A DNA stretch of 64,000 nucleotides from an uncultured delta proteobacterium. Its GTDB lineage: Bacteria > Myxococcota_A > UBA9160 > JAFDET01. Where the stretch lies: contig CAMYLJ010000022.1 of the NCBI GenBank assembly GCA_947259215.1, positions 214,744 to 278,743 on the forward strand, in the 5' to 3' direction. Shown here in pieces: positions 1 to 7,616 of the stretch (position 1 is its first letter; each line of letters begins with the position of its first letter). Both the position numbers and the translations under genes were made by a program. Below the pieces are notes generated by a model. It saw only the letters and a list, made by a program, of their open reading frames with translations. It was not told where the DNA came from and searched no databases.

Positions 1-97
1 CCACCAGCTCCACGTCGGGCTGCTGGCGCAGACAGTGGAGCGCCCAGGCACTGTCCTTGCCGCTGCTCCAGGAGAGAAGGGTCCGGCGCCGGCTCAC
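1..97 (-). CDS. PP-loop ATP pyrophosphatase (Dph6-like), N-terminal fragment
   Basis: Only the first 32 codons lie in the window; the gene runs off the left edge. Reading leftward from a GTG at 97-95 gives LLSWSSGKDSAWALH, the SGGKDS-type PP-loop that binds the ATP pyrophosphate in the N-type ATP pyrophosphatase family (diphthine-ammonia ligase-like, MJ0570-type). The GTG overlaps the TGA of the preceding gene in a 4-nt GTGA junction, which fixes the start and suggests translational coupling to the minus-strand operon upstream. In bacteria this family usually acts on an unidentified substrate, so the exact reaction cannot be given. Confidence 0.75.
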   Translation of the reverse strand, partial: MSRRRTLLSWSSGKDSAWALHCLRQQPDVELV

Positions 98-654
98 CCG
101 CCGACGCCAGCCCGCCCGAGCTGGAGCGCGCAGAGTCCGTCGGCCTCGAGGCCCAACGGGATGGCCAGGCCGTTGTAGAAGCGCTCCACGGCCACCATCG
201 CGGTGACGTCGATGATCTCGCGCTCGGAGAAGTGCTTCTTCAGGGTCTCGAAGGTCTCGTCGCGCACGCGGCAGTCGGAGCCGGCCTCCATCGCGTAGGC
301 CAGGGCCGCGCGCTCGCGCTCGCTGAAGACGGGGCTCGTCCGCCACTCCGGCAGGGCGTCGAACTTCTCGAGCCCGAGGTCCTTCTCCACCGCGAGGGCC
401 CGGCCGATGTCCAGGCAGAAGCCGCAGCCGTTGGCGCTCGCCACCGCGGTCTGGACCAGCAGCCGCAGCGAAGGATCGAGCTTCACGCCCTTCTCGCTGA
501 AGCGTCGCATCTGGTAGCCGAAGCGCGCCAGCTCCGGCGAGCGCGCGTAGACCACCTTCAACACCGACGGCACCTTCCCGAACTCGCGGCGGCTCATCCA
601 GTAGGCCACCCGGTTGACGAGTCCCTTCGGCTTCTCGATCGGCGCGAGTCGCAT
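94..654 (-). CDS. Carboxymuconolactone decarboxylase / AhpD-fold protein
   Basis: 186 residues, all-helical CMD/AhpD-like family. The central segment NGCGFCLDIG carries a CxxC pair (Cys77, Cys80) as in AhpD-type peroxidases, followed by a second helical half (SERERAALAYA). In catalytically proven AhpD the second Cys is followed four residues later by a proton-relay His; here that position is Gly84, and the usual upstream Glu is also not evident, so a classical peroxidase relay is doubtful. It is the third gene of a minus-strand operon behind a MocR regulator and a small membrane protein, 4 nt after the latter. A cytosolic redox role is plausible but unproven. Confidence 0.85.
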   Translation of the reverse strand: MRLAPIEKPKGLVNRVAYWMSRREFGKVPSVLKVVYARSPELARFGYQMRRFSEKGVKLDPSLRLLVQTAVASANGCGFCLDIGRALAVEKDLGLEKFDALPEWRTSPVFSERERAALAYAMEAGSDCRVRDETFETLKKHFSEREIIDVTAMVAVERFYNGLAIPLGLEADGLCALQLGRAGVGG

Positions 655-658
655 GGCT

Positions 659-1078
659 CTAGCTCCTTTCGGGGTGCGCCGCCGGCACGGGGCGCCGCAT
701 CAGCACGACCGTCATGGCCACGAGCAGCAGGGCCGGCAGGTAGACGGCCGGCAGGTCCAGCCACCAGTGATGGGCGTCGACGAAGCCGCGGGCCGTGTCG
801 AATACGTGGCCGGCGGCGTGGAGGACGTAGAAGGCGGCAGTGACGGCCACCAGCGGAAGCCGCCACGCGGGGCGCCAGGCCGCCCACACCAGCGCCCCGC
901 CCAGGGTCAGGAAGACGAAGCCCAGGTCCCGCACGAAGTGCTCGTTGTAGGGGCCGAAGTCCGGCACACCGGCCGGGAGGTCCGTGTACCAGAGATGCGG
1001 GTCGGCCAGCATCCAGGCCGCGTTGGCGACGTTGCCCGCGGCCAGCACCAGCAGCAGGATCTTCCAGGCGTCGCTCAT
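659..1078 (-). CDS. Small four-helix membrane protein, function unknown
   Basis: 139 residues with about four hydrophobic segments (roughly 5-27, 50-70, 74-94 and 110-128) separated by short aromatic-rich loops (DPHLWYTDLP; DAHHWWLDLP). I do not recognise a named family; such proteins are usually annotated as hypothetical inner-membrane proteins. The ATG at 1078 sits inside the stop of the upstream MocR gene (ATGA overlap), so it is almost certainly translated in coupling with the regulator, and the next gene starts 4 nt after its stop. The tight packing suggests it acts with the CMD-like protein, but the sequence gives no catalytic clue. Confidence 0.7.
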   Translation of the reverse strand: MSDAWKILLLVLAAGNVANAAWMLADPHLWYTDLPAGVPDFGPYNEHFVRDLGFVFLTLGGALVWAAWRPAWRLPLVAVTAAFYVLHAAGHVFDTARGFVDAHHWWLDLPAVYLPALLLVAMTVVLMRRPVPAAHPERS

Positions 1079-2568
1079 GCGGCCCTGCTTCCGCGCCGGG
1101 CTGCGCGCGTCACGATCGCGCCGAGCTTGCGCGCGCCCTCGGCGATCCGCGGCTCGTCCATGTTGGCGACGCCAAGCTGCAAGGCGTCCCGCCCTCCGCC
1201 GTCGAAGTGGAAGAGATCGCCGCGCGAAGCCGCGATGCCGGCGTCCAGGACGGCGCGCCAGGCCCCGGCCGGATCCGCCGCCGCGGGCAACCGCAGCCAG
1301 AGTGCGTTGCCGCCGGCGGGCAGGGTCCAGCGCGTGCCCTCGGGCATGGACTCGGCGAGCGCGGCGTCGAGCGCACGCAGCCGCGCGGCGTAGAGCTTGC
1401 GCACGCGGCGCACGTGGCGTTCGAGATCGCCGGCCTCCAGCAGCTCCGCCAGGGCGGCCTGGGCGATCGGGTTCGTGGCGAAGTCGCAGGCGATCCGCAC
1501 CGTCGCGAGCCGCGTGAGGAGCGCTGCGGGCGCCACCACGTAGCCGATGCGGAGCGCGGGTAGAAGCGCCTTCGAGAAGGTCCCCACGTAGATCACCTGA
1601 CCTGCGGGGTCGCGGGTCTTCAACGCCGGGATCGCCGGGCCGCCGCAGCGCAGCTCGCTGTCGTAGTCGTCCTCCACCACCGGCAGCTCGTGCTCGTCCG
1701 CCAGCTCGAGGAGCGCTGCCCGCCGGGCCTCCGCGAGCACCACGCCCGTCGGGCACTGCACCGCCGGGGTGGTGTAGACGAGCTTCACGCGCCGCGAGCG
1801 CAGCACCCGGGCCAGGCGATCGGTGTCGAGGCCGTCGGCGTCGACGGGCACGCCGACCAGATGGGCGCCGGCCGCCGCGAAGGCCCAGTGGGCCGCGAAG
1901 TAGCCCGGCTGCTCCATCGCCACGGCGTCGCCCGGATCGACCAGGGTCCGGGCCACCAGGTCGAGCGCCTGCTGGGCGCCGCTCACGACGGCCACCTCGC
2001 CGCGATCGCAGGCGATGCCGCGGGCCACGAGTCCCCGGGCGATGGCCTCGCGAAGCGGCGGCCAGCCCAGGGGGTCGCGGTGGGCGGCCAGCGCGCGGCC
2101 GTGCCGGGCCAGTGCCCGCGAGAAGGCGCGCCGCAGCTCGCTCTCCGGGGCGGTGTCGAGATCGACCCCGCCCGCCCGGAAGTCGTAGGCCGGATCCCGG
2201 AGCATCGGGTTGGCCTCCAGGGCCTCCGCCACGGGAATGCGCCGCACCCGCCTGGCCACGAGCCCTTCCCACGCGAAGCCGCGGGCGCCGGACCGCGCAG
2301 GCGTCTGCGATGCGCCCGAGCCGCGCGCCGCCACGAAGGTCCCCTGGCCCACGTGGGCCACCAGCAGACCGTCGGAGCAGAGCGCGTCGTAGGCCTGGGC
2401 CACGGTGTTTCGCGCCAGTCCCAGGGCCGCGGCCAGCTCGCGGGTCGCGGGCAGCTTCTCGCCCGGCCCGAGCCGCCCCGCCTCCACCAGCCCTTGCAGG
2501 TAGGCCTCGAGCTGCCGGTAGACCGGCTCCGCGCTCGTGCGATCAGCCTGGAAGGCCAGCTCCAACAC
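1075..2568 (-). CDS. MocR-type PLP-dependent GntR transcriptional regulator
   Basis: 497 residues. Residues 1-80 are a GntR winged helix (LPATRELAAALGLARNTVAQ; then HVGQGTFV), followed by a linker and a fold-type I aminotransferase domain from about 130 to the end. The domain has VEDDYDSELR (Asp and Tyr contacting PLP, 298-307) and GTFSKALLPALRIG with the Schiff-base Lys333. This is the MocR/PdxR/GabR architecture: members sense PLP or amino-acid derivatives and usually control a neighbouring or their own operon by binding direct repeats. Three GAGCCAAT repeats lie just upstream of its start (2584-2635). It leads a tightly overlapping operon of at least four genes including the partial gene at the edge. 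The effector is unknown. Confidence 0.93.
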   Translation of the reverse strand: MLELAFQADRTSAEPVYRQLEAYLQGLVEAGRLGPGEKLPATRELAAALGLARNTVAQAYDALCSDGLLVAHVGQGTFVAARGSGASQTPARSGARGFAWEGLVARRVRRIPVAEALEANPMLRDPAYDFRAGGVDLDTAPESELRRAFSRALARHGRALAAHRDPLGWPPLREAIARGLVARGIACDRGEVAVVSGAQQALDLVARTLVDPGDAVAMEQPGYFAAHWAFAAAGAHLVGVPVDADGLDTDRLARVLRSRRVKLVYTTPAVQCPTGVVLAEARRAALLELADEHELPVVEDDYDSELRCGGPAIPALKTRDPAGQVIYVGTFSKALLPALRIGYVVAPAALLTRLATVRIACDFATNPIAQAALAELLEAGDLERHVRRVRKLYAARLRALDAALAESMPEGTRWTLPAGGNALWLRLPAAADPAGAWRAVLDAGIAASRGDLFHFDGGGRDALQLGVANMDEPRIAEGARKLGAIVTRAARRGSRAA

Positions 2569-2583
2569 GATCCCACGCTAGGG

Positions 2584-2635
2584 GAGCCAATGCGAGCTGG
2601 AAAGAGCCAATTGGCCCCTTCATCCAGGAGCCAAT
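2584..2635. promoter_or_regulatory. Triple GAGCCAAT direct repeat, probable MocR operator
   Basis: The octamer GAGCCAAT occurs three times on the plus strand at 2584-2591, 2604-2611 and 2628-2635, with start-to-start spacing of 20 and 24 bp. The middle copy is inside a 10-bp palindrome GCCAATTGGC (2606-2615). The cluster fills the divergent gap between the MocR gene (start 2568, minus) and the LolA-like gene (start 2690, plus). MocR regulators such as GabR and PdxR are known to bind spaced direct repeats, so autoregulation is likely, and control of the exporter cassette is possible. A CATAAT -10-like box for the plus strand lies at 2660-2665 without a clear -35. Confidence 0.6.
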
Positions 2636-2689
2636 CAGCCCGAGCGGGCTGGATCGGTGCATAATGCGCGCCTGGGAGATCCAACCGAC

Positions 2690-3511
2690 ATGCACCACCG
2701 ACCGGGGCAGCGCGCCCGTTCCGCCGCTACCTGCTTCTGCCTGCTCTTCGCCTGGCTCGCCGCCGGACCGGCCTCCGGGGATCGCAGCCTGGACGAGATC
2801 GAAGCCTGCCTGAAGCACAACCGCCCGAGCAAGTCCAGCATCCAGACGCTCAGCATGAACGCCCACGACCGCACCGGCGCGGTCACCACGACCCGGGCCG
2901 AGGTCTTCTGGCGCGAGTTCGAGGACGGCTACTCGCGGGTGCTGATGCGGCTCTCCGACCCGCCCAACATGCGCGGCGCCGCGCTGCTCATGATCGAGAA
3001 GGAGAACGGCAACGACACCTTCATGTACCTGCCGGAGCTCAAGCGCGTGAAGCGCGTCACCGGGCGCATGATGTCGGGCTCCATGTTCGGGACGGACTTC
3101 AGCTACGAGGACTTCCAGGCCATGAACCGCCTGGGCGAGAACGCGCGCAGCGAGAAGCTCCCGGACGAGGAGCTCGCCGGCCGCCCGGTGCACGTCGTCG
3201 CGAGCTTCCCCCAGCCGGACCCCGAGGAGCCGGACGAAGAGCCCATCTACGAGAAGATGCTCTCCTACGTGGATCAGGAGCGCTGCGTGCCGCTCCAGAT
3301 CGACTTCTTCGAGCGCGGCGAGCGCCTGCGAAAGCGGCTCTCGACCGACCCCGCCTCGATCGAGAAGATGGGAGAGGTCCAGGTGGCGCGGAAGATGGAG
3401 ATCAAGGATCTGCGCGACGACACCCGGACGGAGCTTCTGGTGGAAGAGATCGAGGTCGAGGCCGAAGTGAGCAAGTCGCTGTTCTCGTCGCGCAAGCTGG
3501 AGCAACGTTAG
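2690..3511 (+). CDS. Periplasmic outer-membrane lipoprotein-sorting (LolA-like) protein
   Basis: 273 residues from the ATG at 2690; an in-frame GTG 11 codons earlier would place charged residues before the signal peptide, so the ATG is preferred. A Sec signal peptide is clear (ATCFCLLFAWLAAGPASG). The mature part matches the outer-membrane lipoprotein-sorting family (COG2834) that accompanies MMPL/RND exporters: an incomplete beta-barrel with RGAALLMIEKENGND and FMYLPELKRVKRVTGRMM motifs. It presumably carries a lipid or hydrophobic molecule across the periplasm for the exporter that starts 15 nt downstream. Substrate unknown. Confidence 0.88.
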   Translation: MHHRPGQRARSAATCFCLLFAWLAAGPASGDRSLDEIEACLKHNRPSKSSIQTLSMNAHDRTGAVTTTRAEVFWREFEDGYSRVLMRLSDPPNMRGAALLMIEKENGNDTFMYLPELKRVKRVTGRMMSGSMFGTDFSYEDFQAMNRLGENARSEKLPDEELAGRPVHVVASFPQPDPEEPDEEPIYEKMLSYVDQERCVPLQIDFFERGERLRKRLSTDPASIEKMGEVQVARKMEIKDLRDDTRTELLVEEIEVEAEVSKSLFSSRKLEQR

Positions 3512-3526
3512 GGAGCCGTAGGACCC

Positions 3527-6274
3527 GTGCAGCAACGCATCGTCACGGCCGTCACGAAGCACCCGCTGGCGGTGCTCGCGGTCGTGGCCGCCGTCACGCT
3601 GCTGGCGGCTGCGCAGATCGTCACGCCCCGCGGCGAGCTCCTGCTCGACTTCGACCCCTCCTCGAGCCGCCTCTTCCCCGCCGACGACCCCGCCGTCGAC
3701 TTCTACCAGCATGTACGCCGCCTGTTCGGCAGCGACGAGACCCTCGTGCTCGCCCTGGTGGACGACGACGGCGTCTTCACCCGGCCCAACCTCGAGGCCG
3801 TGCAGCGACTCAGCGAACGCCTCCAGGAGCTGGACGGCGTCCACCACGTGGTGAGCCTCGCCAACGCCCTGAACATCCGCGGCAGGGACGAAGAGCTGGA
3901 GATCCGGCCGTTCATCCGGCGCGTCCCCGACGACGCCGCCGCGCTGGCCGCGATCCGCGCCGAAGCCCTGGCGAACCCGATCTACGCCGGGAACCTGGTC
4001 TCCGAAGACGGACGCGCCACCGCGATCTTCGTCTACCTGGAAGACATCGGGGACAAGGAGTTCCTGGCCAGGGACCTCGACCGCAAGGTCGCGGCCATCG
4101 CCGAAGAGGAGCGGGGCGACGCCGAAGCCTGGCTCACCGGCGCCGCGCTGGTGAAGGCCGAGACCACCCGCATGGGACTCGCGGACACCGCCCGCACCAC
4201 GCCGCTGATCGGGGCGGTGATGGCCCTGATCGCGTTCCTGACCTTTCGCAGCCTGCGCGGTGTAATCGTGCCGCTGGCGACCGTGGGGATCGCGCTGGTC
4301 TGGAGCCTGGGCGCGATCGCGGCCAGCGGACGCCCGATCACGATCATCGGCATGATCATCCCGGCGATCATCCAGACCATCGGCTTCGCCTACACCGTGC
4401 ACGTCGTCTCCGCCTACTACGACGCGCTGCGCGCGGGAGCGGCCACGAAGGATCCGGACCCGCGCCGCGCCCTGGTGCGGGAGACCCTGGAGGAGGTGAC
4501 CCTGCCGGTGCTCCTCACGGGGCTCACCACCATCGCCGGCTTCCTGGCGCTCACCCTGAGCCCGCTGGGGGCGATCCGCGAGTTCGGAGTCTTCTGCGTG
4601 ATCGCCGTCTCGGCCACGGTGGTCGGCACGCTCAGCTTCGCGCCTGCGCTGCTGACGCTGCTGCCGGTGCCGAAGGCCGCGCGAGACTCCGGCGTGGGCA
4701 GCCGCTTCGACGGGGCGGCGCGCGCCCTGGCGGAGTTCGACGTGCGCAATCGGCGCGGCATCCTGCTCGCGGGGGGCGCCGTCGCCGCGCTGGCGCTCTT
4801 CGGCCTGACGCAGATCCGCGTCGGCATGGACCAGATCACCAATTTCGCGAGCGACCACCCGCTGCGCGTGCACTTCGACGCCATCAACGAGAGCCTCCAG
4901 GGCTCGAACCTCTTCTACGTGGTGGTCCGGGCGGACTACCGCGACGCCTTCCACGATCCCGCCAACCTGCGGCTGCTGGCGGAGCTGCAGGACTGGCTCG
5001 AGTCGCAGCCCGAGATCGGCGGCACCACCTCGCTGGTGGACTACGTGAAGCTCATCAACCGCGGCTTCCACGCCAACGACCCCACCCACCTCGCCATCCC
5101 GGATTCGTCCGCGCTCATCGGGCAGCTGCTCTTCTTCGGCGCCAACGACGAGCTCGAGACGGTGGTGGACTCGCGCCACCAGACCACGAGCGTGCTGGTG
5201 CGCTCCAAGGTCATCGACTCCGGCGAGGTGGCGGTTCTGGTGGACCGGATCGAGGAGCATCTGGCCGAGCTGCCCGCGCACCTGGACGGCTCCGTCACCG
5301 GGAACAGCGTGCTGGTGATCCGCAACATCGACGCCATCTCGCGCGGCCAGGCGATCACGATCGGCGCGGCCTTCGTGCTCATCTACGCGCTGCTGGCGGC
5401 GCTCTTCACCTCGTTCCGGGTAGGTGCCCTGGCGCTGGTCCCGAACGCGCTGCCGGTGCTGATCTACTTCGGCACCCTCGGACTCGTCGGAGTGACCCTG
5501 AACCCCACCACGAGCCTGGTGGCCTGCATCGTGCTCGGGATCGCCGTGGACGACACGATCCACTTCATGGCCCGCTTCAGCCGCTCCGCGCGCGTGCACG
5601 CGGACGAACGCCTGGGTGTGGTGGACGCGCTGGTGGGCGTCTGGAAGCCGGTCACCTGCACCACGCTGGCGCTCTGCCTGGGCTTCTCGATGCTGATGAT
5701 GAGCGAGATGCGCAACCAGCTGGAGTTCGGCGCCCTGGCGGCGTTCACCCTCTTCGTGGCCTGGGTGGTGGACGTGACGCTCACACCCGCGCTCGCGTCG
5801 GGGATGCGGGTCGTCACGCTGTGGGACGTCCTGGGCCTGGACCTCGGGGAGGATCCGCAGCTCTCGATCCCGCTCTTCCGGGGCCTGCGCAAGTCGCAAG
5901 CGCGCATCGTCGCCCTGATGATGGACATCCAGACCTATCCCAAGGGCCACCCGCTCTTCCGGATCGGGGATCCCGGCGACGAGGCGTTCGTGGTGCTGGA
6001 CGGCGAGCTCCAGGTCTCGCTGCCGCGCGAAGGCCGGAACCACGAGGTGGCGACGGTTCGCCGCGGCGACGTGATCGGCGAAGTGGCTCTCTTCCACGGT
6101 GCGCGCAGCGCGGACGTGGAGGCACTGAGCGAAGTGCGCCTGCTGCGCCTCGAGGAGGACGACCTGGCGCGGCTCCGCCGCCGCTACCCGCGCATCGGCG
6201 CCCAGGTGCTCACGAACCTGAGTCGGATCCTCGCGGACCGGCTCGCCGCCGCGAATCGCGAGCGAGGAAGGTAG
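3527..6274 (+). CDS. MMPL/HAE3-type RND exporter fused to a cyclic nucleotide-binding domain
   Basis: 915 residues, GTG start behind a GGGAG/TAGG ribosome-binding stretch. Two RND repeats are visible: a first helix at about 13-33, a large periplasmic loop, a helix cluster (about 225-385), a second periplasmic loop and a second cluster (about 600-760). GIAVDDTIHFMARF is the conserved TM motif with the proton-relay Asp pair of MMPL/HAE3 proteins. From about residue 798 the protein continues into a CAP_ED-type domain with a phosphate-binding cassette (GDVIGEVALFHGARSADV) that retains Glu852 and Arg860, so it should be able to bind cAMP or cGMP. HAE3 exporters normally lack this domain. Its partner carrier is the preceding gene and the next gene follows 3 nt later. 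Confidence 0.9.
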   Translation: MQQRIVTAVTKHPLAVLAVVAAVTLLAAAQIVTPRGELLLDFDPSSSRLFPADDPAVDFYQHVRRLFGSDETLVLALVDDDGVFTRPNLEAVQRLSERLQELDGVHHVVSLANALNIRGRDEELEIRPFIRRVPDDAAALAAIRAEALANPIYAGNLVSEDGRATAIFVYLEDIGDKEFLARDLDRKVAAIAEEERGDAEAWLTGAALVKAETTRMGLADTARTTPLIGAVMALIAFLTFRSLRGVIVPLATVGIALVWSLGAIAASGRPITIIGMIIPAIIQTIGFAYTVHVVSAYYDALRAGAATKDPDPRRALVRETLEEVTLPVLLTGLTTIAGFLALTLSPLGAIREFGVFCVIAVSATVVGTLSFAPALLTLLPVPKAARDSGVGSRFDGAARALAEFDVRNRRGILLAGGAVAALALFGLTQIRVGMDQITNFASDHPLRVHFDAINESLQGSNLFYVVVRADYRDAFHDPANLRLLAELQDWLESQPEIGGTTSLVDYVKLINRGFHANDPTHLAIPDSSALIGQLLFFGANDELETVVDSRHQTTSVLVRSKVIDSGEVAVLVDRIEEHLAELPAHLDGSVTGNSVLVIRNIDAISRGQAITIGAAFVLIYALLAALFTSFRVGALALVPNALPVLIYFGTLGLVGVTLNPTTSLVACIVLGIAVDDTIHFMARFSRSARVHADERLGVVDALVGVWKPVTCTTLALCLGFSMLMMSEMRNQLEFGALAAFTLFVAWVVDVTLTPALASGMRVVTLWDVLGLDLGEDPQLSIPLFRGLRKSQARIVALMMDIQTYPKGHPLFRIGDPGDEAFVVLDGELQVSLPREGRNHEVATVRRGDVIGEVALFHGARSADVEALSEVRLLRLEEDDLARLRRRYPRIGAQVLTNLSRILADRLAAANRERGR

Positions 6275-6277
6275 GGA

Positions 6278-6928
6278 GTGCGACGGAAGGCGCGTTCACT
6301 GGCCGTCGCCGTCGCCGTGGGCGTGTCGGCCGGAGCGGCCTCCGGCGTCCCGGAGGAGCCGGATCTCGACCTCGGGCCGGCGACGCCCCGTGCCCTGCAG
6401 CTGCTGGCCGAGCTCGGCCCGGACGGCCGCCAAGAGCTGCTGAAACGCGGCTTCCTGATGCTCGGGGCAGACCAGCACGACATGCACATCGCCCTCGTAC
6501 TCTTCGAGCGGCCCAAGGAGTACGTGAACCAGCTGCTCGTCCAGACCTGGCGCCAGCAGGAGTACCGGCCGGAGCTGAAGCGGCTCGAACCGATCGAGAG
6601 CACGCCCGAGGGCAGCCTCGACGAGTACCAGATCCGGGTGATGTTCGTGAACATCACCTACCGCATGCGCTACGTCGTCGATCGCGAGCATTCCCGGATC
6701 ACCTGGGCCCTGGACCCGGAGTTCGAGAACGACCTGAAGGACGTGGAAGGGTTCTGGGAGCTGCACGAGATCGACGCGGGCCGCACCCTCGCGCGATTCG
6801 GCACGCGGGTGGACGTGGGTCCAGCGGTCCCGGGCTTCATCCAGGACTTCGCGACCCAGAAGAACGTGCCGCAGACCGTGGACCGGGCCCGCCGCTGGGT
6901 GGATTCCGGCGGCACGTGGAGGCACTGA
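6278..6928 (+). CDS. Secreted SRPBCC (START-like) domain protein
   Basis: 216 residues, GTG start preceded by GGAAGGTAGGGAG. An N-terminal signal peptide (SLAVAVAVGVSAGAASG) leads into a helix-grip fold resembling polyketide cyclase/START proteins: the strands around YRMRYVVDREHSRITWALD and the WELHEIDAGRTLARFGTRVD segment are typical of SRPBCC lipid-binding cups, followed by a C-terminal helix. It lies 3 nt after the exporter and 1 nt before a YIP1 gene, so all four genes from 2690 are probably one transcript. A periplasmic hydrophobic-ligand-binding role alongside the exporter is an inference from fold and context. Confidence 0.75.
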   Translation: MRRKARSLAVAVAVGVSAGAASGVPEEPDLDLGPATPRALQLLAELGPDGRQELLKRGFLMLGADQHDMHIALVLFERPKEYVNQLLVQTWRQQEYRPELKRLEPIESTPEGSLDEYQIRVMFVNITYRMRYVVDREHSRITWALDPEFENDLKDVEGFWELHEIDAGRTLARFGTRVDVGPAVPGFIQDFATQKNVPQTVDRARRWVDSGGTWRH

Positions 6929-6929
6929 G

Positions 6930-7484
6930 ATGCAGCTCAAGCGGTTCTTCCGGCGGGTAATCGGGGCGGCGCGGCTCGACGCCGCCACCTACGAAGAGGT
7001 GGAGCACGACCGCAGCGCCACGCTTCCGGCAGGCCTCGTGGTGGTCGTGTCCGCCGCGGCGGCCGGCCTGGGTGCCATCCACAACCACGGCCTGGCGGGG
7101 ATCCTGTGGCATACCGTCGCCGCGTTCGTCGGCTGGCACCTGTGGGCGTTCACGACCCTGCTGATCGGGACCCGGCTGCTTCCCCACACGGACACCGAGG
7201 CGGACCACGGTCAGCTCCTGCGCACGATCGGCTTCTCCAGCGCGCCGGGCATCCTGCGTGTCGTGGGAATCGTCGAGCCGCTGGCGGGGCCCGTCTTCCT
7301 GCTGACCGGCGCCTGGATGCTCGTGGCCATGGTGGTGGCGGTGCGGCAGGCCCTGGACTACCGGGCACCAGGCGGGGCTCGCGGCGGCACCGGACGGGCG
7401 ATCGCGGTCTGCGCCCTCGGCTTCCCCATCTACGCTGTGGTCCTGATGTCGAGCCTGCTGCTGCTGGGCCCCTGGCCCGTCTAG
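6930..7484 (+). CDS. YIP1-family integral membrane protein
   Basis: 184 residues. After a short cytosolic N-terminus (LDAATYEEVEHDRSAT) there are about five hydrophobic segments, with the WHLWAFTTLLIGTRL and IGFSSAPGILRVVGIVEP signatures of the bacterial YIP1 family (Pfam Yip1). The start ATG lies 1 nt after the stop of the SRPBCC gene, indicating co-transcription at the end of the exporter cassette. Bacterial YIP1 proteins have no firmly established function; in this context a role in the membrane step of lipid or hydrophobic-compound traffic is plausible. Confidence 0.75.
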   Translation: MQLKRFFRRVIGAARLDAATYEEVEHDRSATLPAGLVVVVSAAAAGLGAIHNHGLAGILWHTVAAFVGWHLWAFTTLLIGTRLLPHTDTEADHGQLLRTIGFSSAPGILRVVGIVEPLAGPVFLLTGAWMLVAMVVAVRQALDYRAPGGARGGTGRAIAVCALGFPIYAVVLMSSLLLLGPWPV

Positions 7485-7528
7485 CGCTCCAGCGGGCCGG
7501 GGCTCGCCGACCGCGTGGAGGCGCACCC

Positions 7529-7543
7529 CGGAGGAATCCTCCG
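7529..7543. repeat. Perfect hairpin CGGAGGA-N-TCCTCCG
   Basis: Two 7-bp arms separated by a single A, 45 nt after the YIP1 stop and 74 nt before the xylanase start. No T-run follows on either strand, so it is more likely an operator or a Rho-assisted pause than a simple intrinsic terminator. Confidence 0.35.
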
Positions 7544-7616
7544 CGGCGACCCCGACGCGGAGGGGGTCTTCCACCTGGCCTGACACGGGCGCTCCCTTCC
7601 CACCACCTAAGAGGGA

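Noticed and set aside
2543..6097. Long minus-strand open frame opposite the exporter genes
   Set aside because: Composition is His/Arg/Glu/Gln-rich as expected from the reverse of GC-rich codons; the plus-strand genes are unmistakable.
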